Assembly: GCA_015222065.1 (NCBI GenBank)
Contig: JADFUQ010000607.1
Location: 1-6,974, forward strand
Direction: 5' to 3'
Source of the DNA: Bacteroidota bacterium
GTDB lineage: Bacteria; Bacteroidota; Bacteroidia; Bacteroidales; VadinHA17
DNA length: 6,974 bases
Positions 6,173 to 6,974 of this stretch are shown piece after piece. The first letter of the stretch is position 1. Each line of letters begins with the position of its first letter. The translations under genes and the position numbers were made by a program. The notes under the pieces are model-generated. The model saw nothing but the letters and a program-made list of their open reading frames with translations, had not been told where the DNA came from and did no database searches.

Positions 6173-6378
6173 GTAAAGAGGGGGAAATGAGGTAATGAGG
6201 TGAAAAAGGCAAAAAGTAAAAGTGAAGAAGAGAAGAGAAGAAGTAAGAAGTATGAGTAAGGAGTAAGGAGGAAGTGGTGAGTAGGTGAGTATTGGTTTGA
6301 GGTTGAAGAAGAGTTGAGTAGTTGAGTAAGTTGAGTGGGTGAGTAGGAAGAGAATAGGGAAGATGTTTGAGATTAGGA
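6173..6378 (+). repeat. Purine-rich low-complexity tract with a 168-nt C-free run
   Basis: After ftsX the plus strand is almost only G, A and T. From 6211 to 6378 there is no C at all over 168 consecutive bases. The text moves from gaagaag/agaagag units to gagtaag-type units (gttgagta, ggtgagta). No reading frame with protein-like composition crosses it. It occupies most of the gap between ftsX and DUF3098. Confidence 0.7.
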
Positions 6379-6380
6379 CA

Positions 6381-6491
6381 AACCAGAAACCAGTCCCAGT
6401 AACCAGTAACTGTAACCAGAAACCAGTAACCAGTAACCAGTAACCAGTAACCAGTAACCAGTAACCAGTTACCAGTTACCAGTTACCAGAA
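6381..6491 (+). repeat. Heptad tandem array (CAGTAAC changing to CAGTTAC)
   Basis: A 7-bp tandem array. From 6426 to 6486 the unit is in perfect register: GTAAC begins at 6426, 6433, 6440, 6447, 6454 and 6461, then GTTAC at 6468, 6475 and 6482, each joined by CA. Less regular units (gtaac at 6399, 6406 and 6412, and cagaaac at the edges) flank it. GTAAC and GTTAC are reverse complements, so the change of unit makes the array an imperfect palindrome centred near 6466-6467. The repeat-to-spacer structure of a CRISPR is absent. Confidence 0.85.
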
Positions 6492-6548
6492 ACATCATAA
6501 CATATTATATATCAATAGATAAAAATAAAGCATCTAAACAAATAAATC

Positions 6549-6803
6549 ATGGCAATAAAAAAGAAGAATGAACAAACAAACTCCGGTTTTCCATTGGGCA
6601 GGGAGAATTATATATTATTAATTATTGGATTCGTTATTATTATAACAGGCTTTCTTCTTATGATCGGAGGAAAATCAGAAAATCCAAATGAATTTTATCC
6701 GGAGAAGATATTTAGCTTCAGAAGAATAACACTGGCTCCGATTATTGTGTTATTCGGATTTATCTTTGAGATTTGGGCTATCATGAAGAAACCGAAGAAG
6801 TAG
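6549..6803 (+). CDS. DUF3098 small inner-membrane protein
   Basis: An 84-residue protein with a short Lys-rich cytoplasmic start, LGRENY (17-22), a membrane helix (about 22-40, ending LLMIGGKS), a short loop with NPNEFYPEKIFSFRRITLAP (45-64), and a second membrane helix (about 60-79), ending in a Lys-rich tail. The GG-S-PN-F-P-SFRR-TLAP pattern is what I recognise as the DUF3098 family of Bacteroidota. Function is unknown. In this phylum the family is usually found between ftsX and uppP, and uppP may lie beyond the window edge, which points to an envelope or division role by context only. The ATG at 6549 has no Shine-Dalgarno site and no TAnnTTTG element upstream, so it probably relies on transcription from ftsX through the repeat-filled gap. 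The last codons already share the gaagaag character of the repeat that follows. Confidence 0.85.
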   Translation: MAIKKKNEQTNSGFPLGRENYILLIIGFVIIITGFLLMIGGKSENPNEFYPEKIFSFRRITLAPIIVLFGFIFEIWAIMKKPKK

Positions 6804-6865
6804 ATAGTAAGTTGAGTAAGTTGAGTAGGTGGGTAAGGAGGAAGAGATGAGAGATGAGTAGTGAG
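6804..6865 (+). repeat. C-free gagtaag repeat after the DUF3098 gene
   Basis: Starts at the stop codon and has no C until 6866; the C-free run really begins at 6794, inside the last codons. Units agttgagta occur twice in 9-bp register, followed by ggtgggta and gatgaga-type units. It belongs to the same family as the tracts after the cyclase and ftsX genes. Confidence 0.65.
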
Positions 6866-6902
6866 CAAAGAACAGATAAACAAACGTTTAACTTATAACA
6901 TA

Positions 6903-6974
6903 TAACTCTTTGGAAGGATGAATGATGAAGGCCTACCACGTGAAATGCGACGCTTGCCCTGTGAAATTTGAGGC
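6903..6974 (+). repeat. Dispersed palindromic element, copy 2 (cut by the window end)
   Basis: Begins with the conserved 18-bp box (6903-6920, 17 of 18 bases as in copy 1). After a 16-bp unrelated spacer comes the left arm of the palindrome (6937-6973, 36 of 37 bases as in 3795-3831; the single change is T at 6954 for C at 3812). Both GTGAAAT heptads are present, 21 bp apart. The right arm, expected within the next 45 bases or so, is outside the window. Orientation relative to the upstream gene is the same as in copy 1. Confidence 0.75.

Noticed and set aside
6381..6491. CRISPR array
   Set aside because: The units are 7 bp with no unique spacers; it is a simple tandem repeat. No cas gene is present.
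6695..6883. Minus-strand frame of 62 codons
   Set aside because: It lies over the end of DUF3098 and the following repeat; its composition reflects both, and no start signal is seen.

Overview
The window looks like a chromosomal segment of a low-GC Bacteroidota member, most likely of the Bacteroidales/Marinilabiliales kind. This is inferred from gene families (a Bacteroidota-type FtsX followed by a DUF3098 protein, a Y_Y_Y-domain sensor, a double-domain universal stress protein), from start codons without Shine-Dalgarno sites, and from two matches to the Bacteroidota -7 promoter element TAnnTTTG. No species can be named from the sequence alone.

Layout. Positions 1-149 are AT-rich and hold no gene I can support. 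Two minus-strand genes follow: rdgB (150-734), an ITP/XTP house-cleaning pyrophosphatase, and a 278-residue universal stress protein (845-1681). An 85-bp divergent intergenic region leads to a plus-strand gene (1767-3656) for a 629-residue membrane protein. It carries a signal peptide, a periplasmic Y_Y_Y domain, one membrane helix, a signalling helix, a class III cyclase domain with adenylate-type specificity residues, and a C-terminal HD metal-dependent phosphohydrolase-like domain. A 543-bp gene-free stretch (3657-4199) is packed with short-period repeats and a long imperfect palindrome, and ends in a good Bacteroidota promoter. Then come a branched-chain aminotransferase (4200-5219), ftsX (5265-6140), a 408-bp repeat-filled gap, and a small two-helix DUF3098 membrane protein (6549-6803). 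The window ends inside a second copy of the palindromic element.

How things fit together. The ilvE-ftsX-DUF3098 part is largely housekeeping (amino-acid metabolism, cell division and envelope). The cyclase-HD protein and the divergent stress protein could form a nucleotide-signalling pair, but only adjacency supports that.

The most unusual material is intergenic. Purine-rich tracts, some C-free for up to 168 nt, lie downstream of genes on the sense strand. Seven-bp arrays share the unit NNGTAAC. A composite dispersed module has a box (taactctttggaag-R-atg) followed by a palindrome in which GTGAAAT/ATTTCAC heptads recur every 21, 22 and 21 bp. The module occurs twice in under 7 kb in the same orientation.
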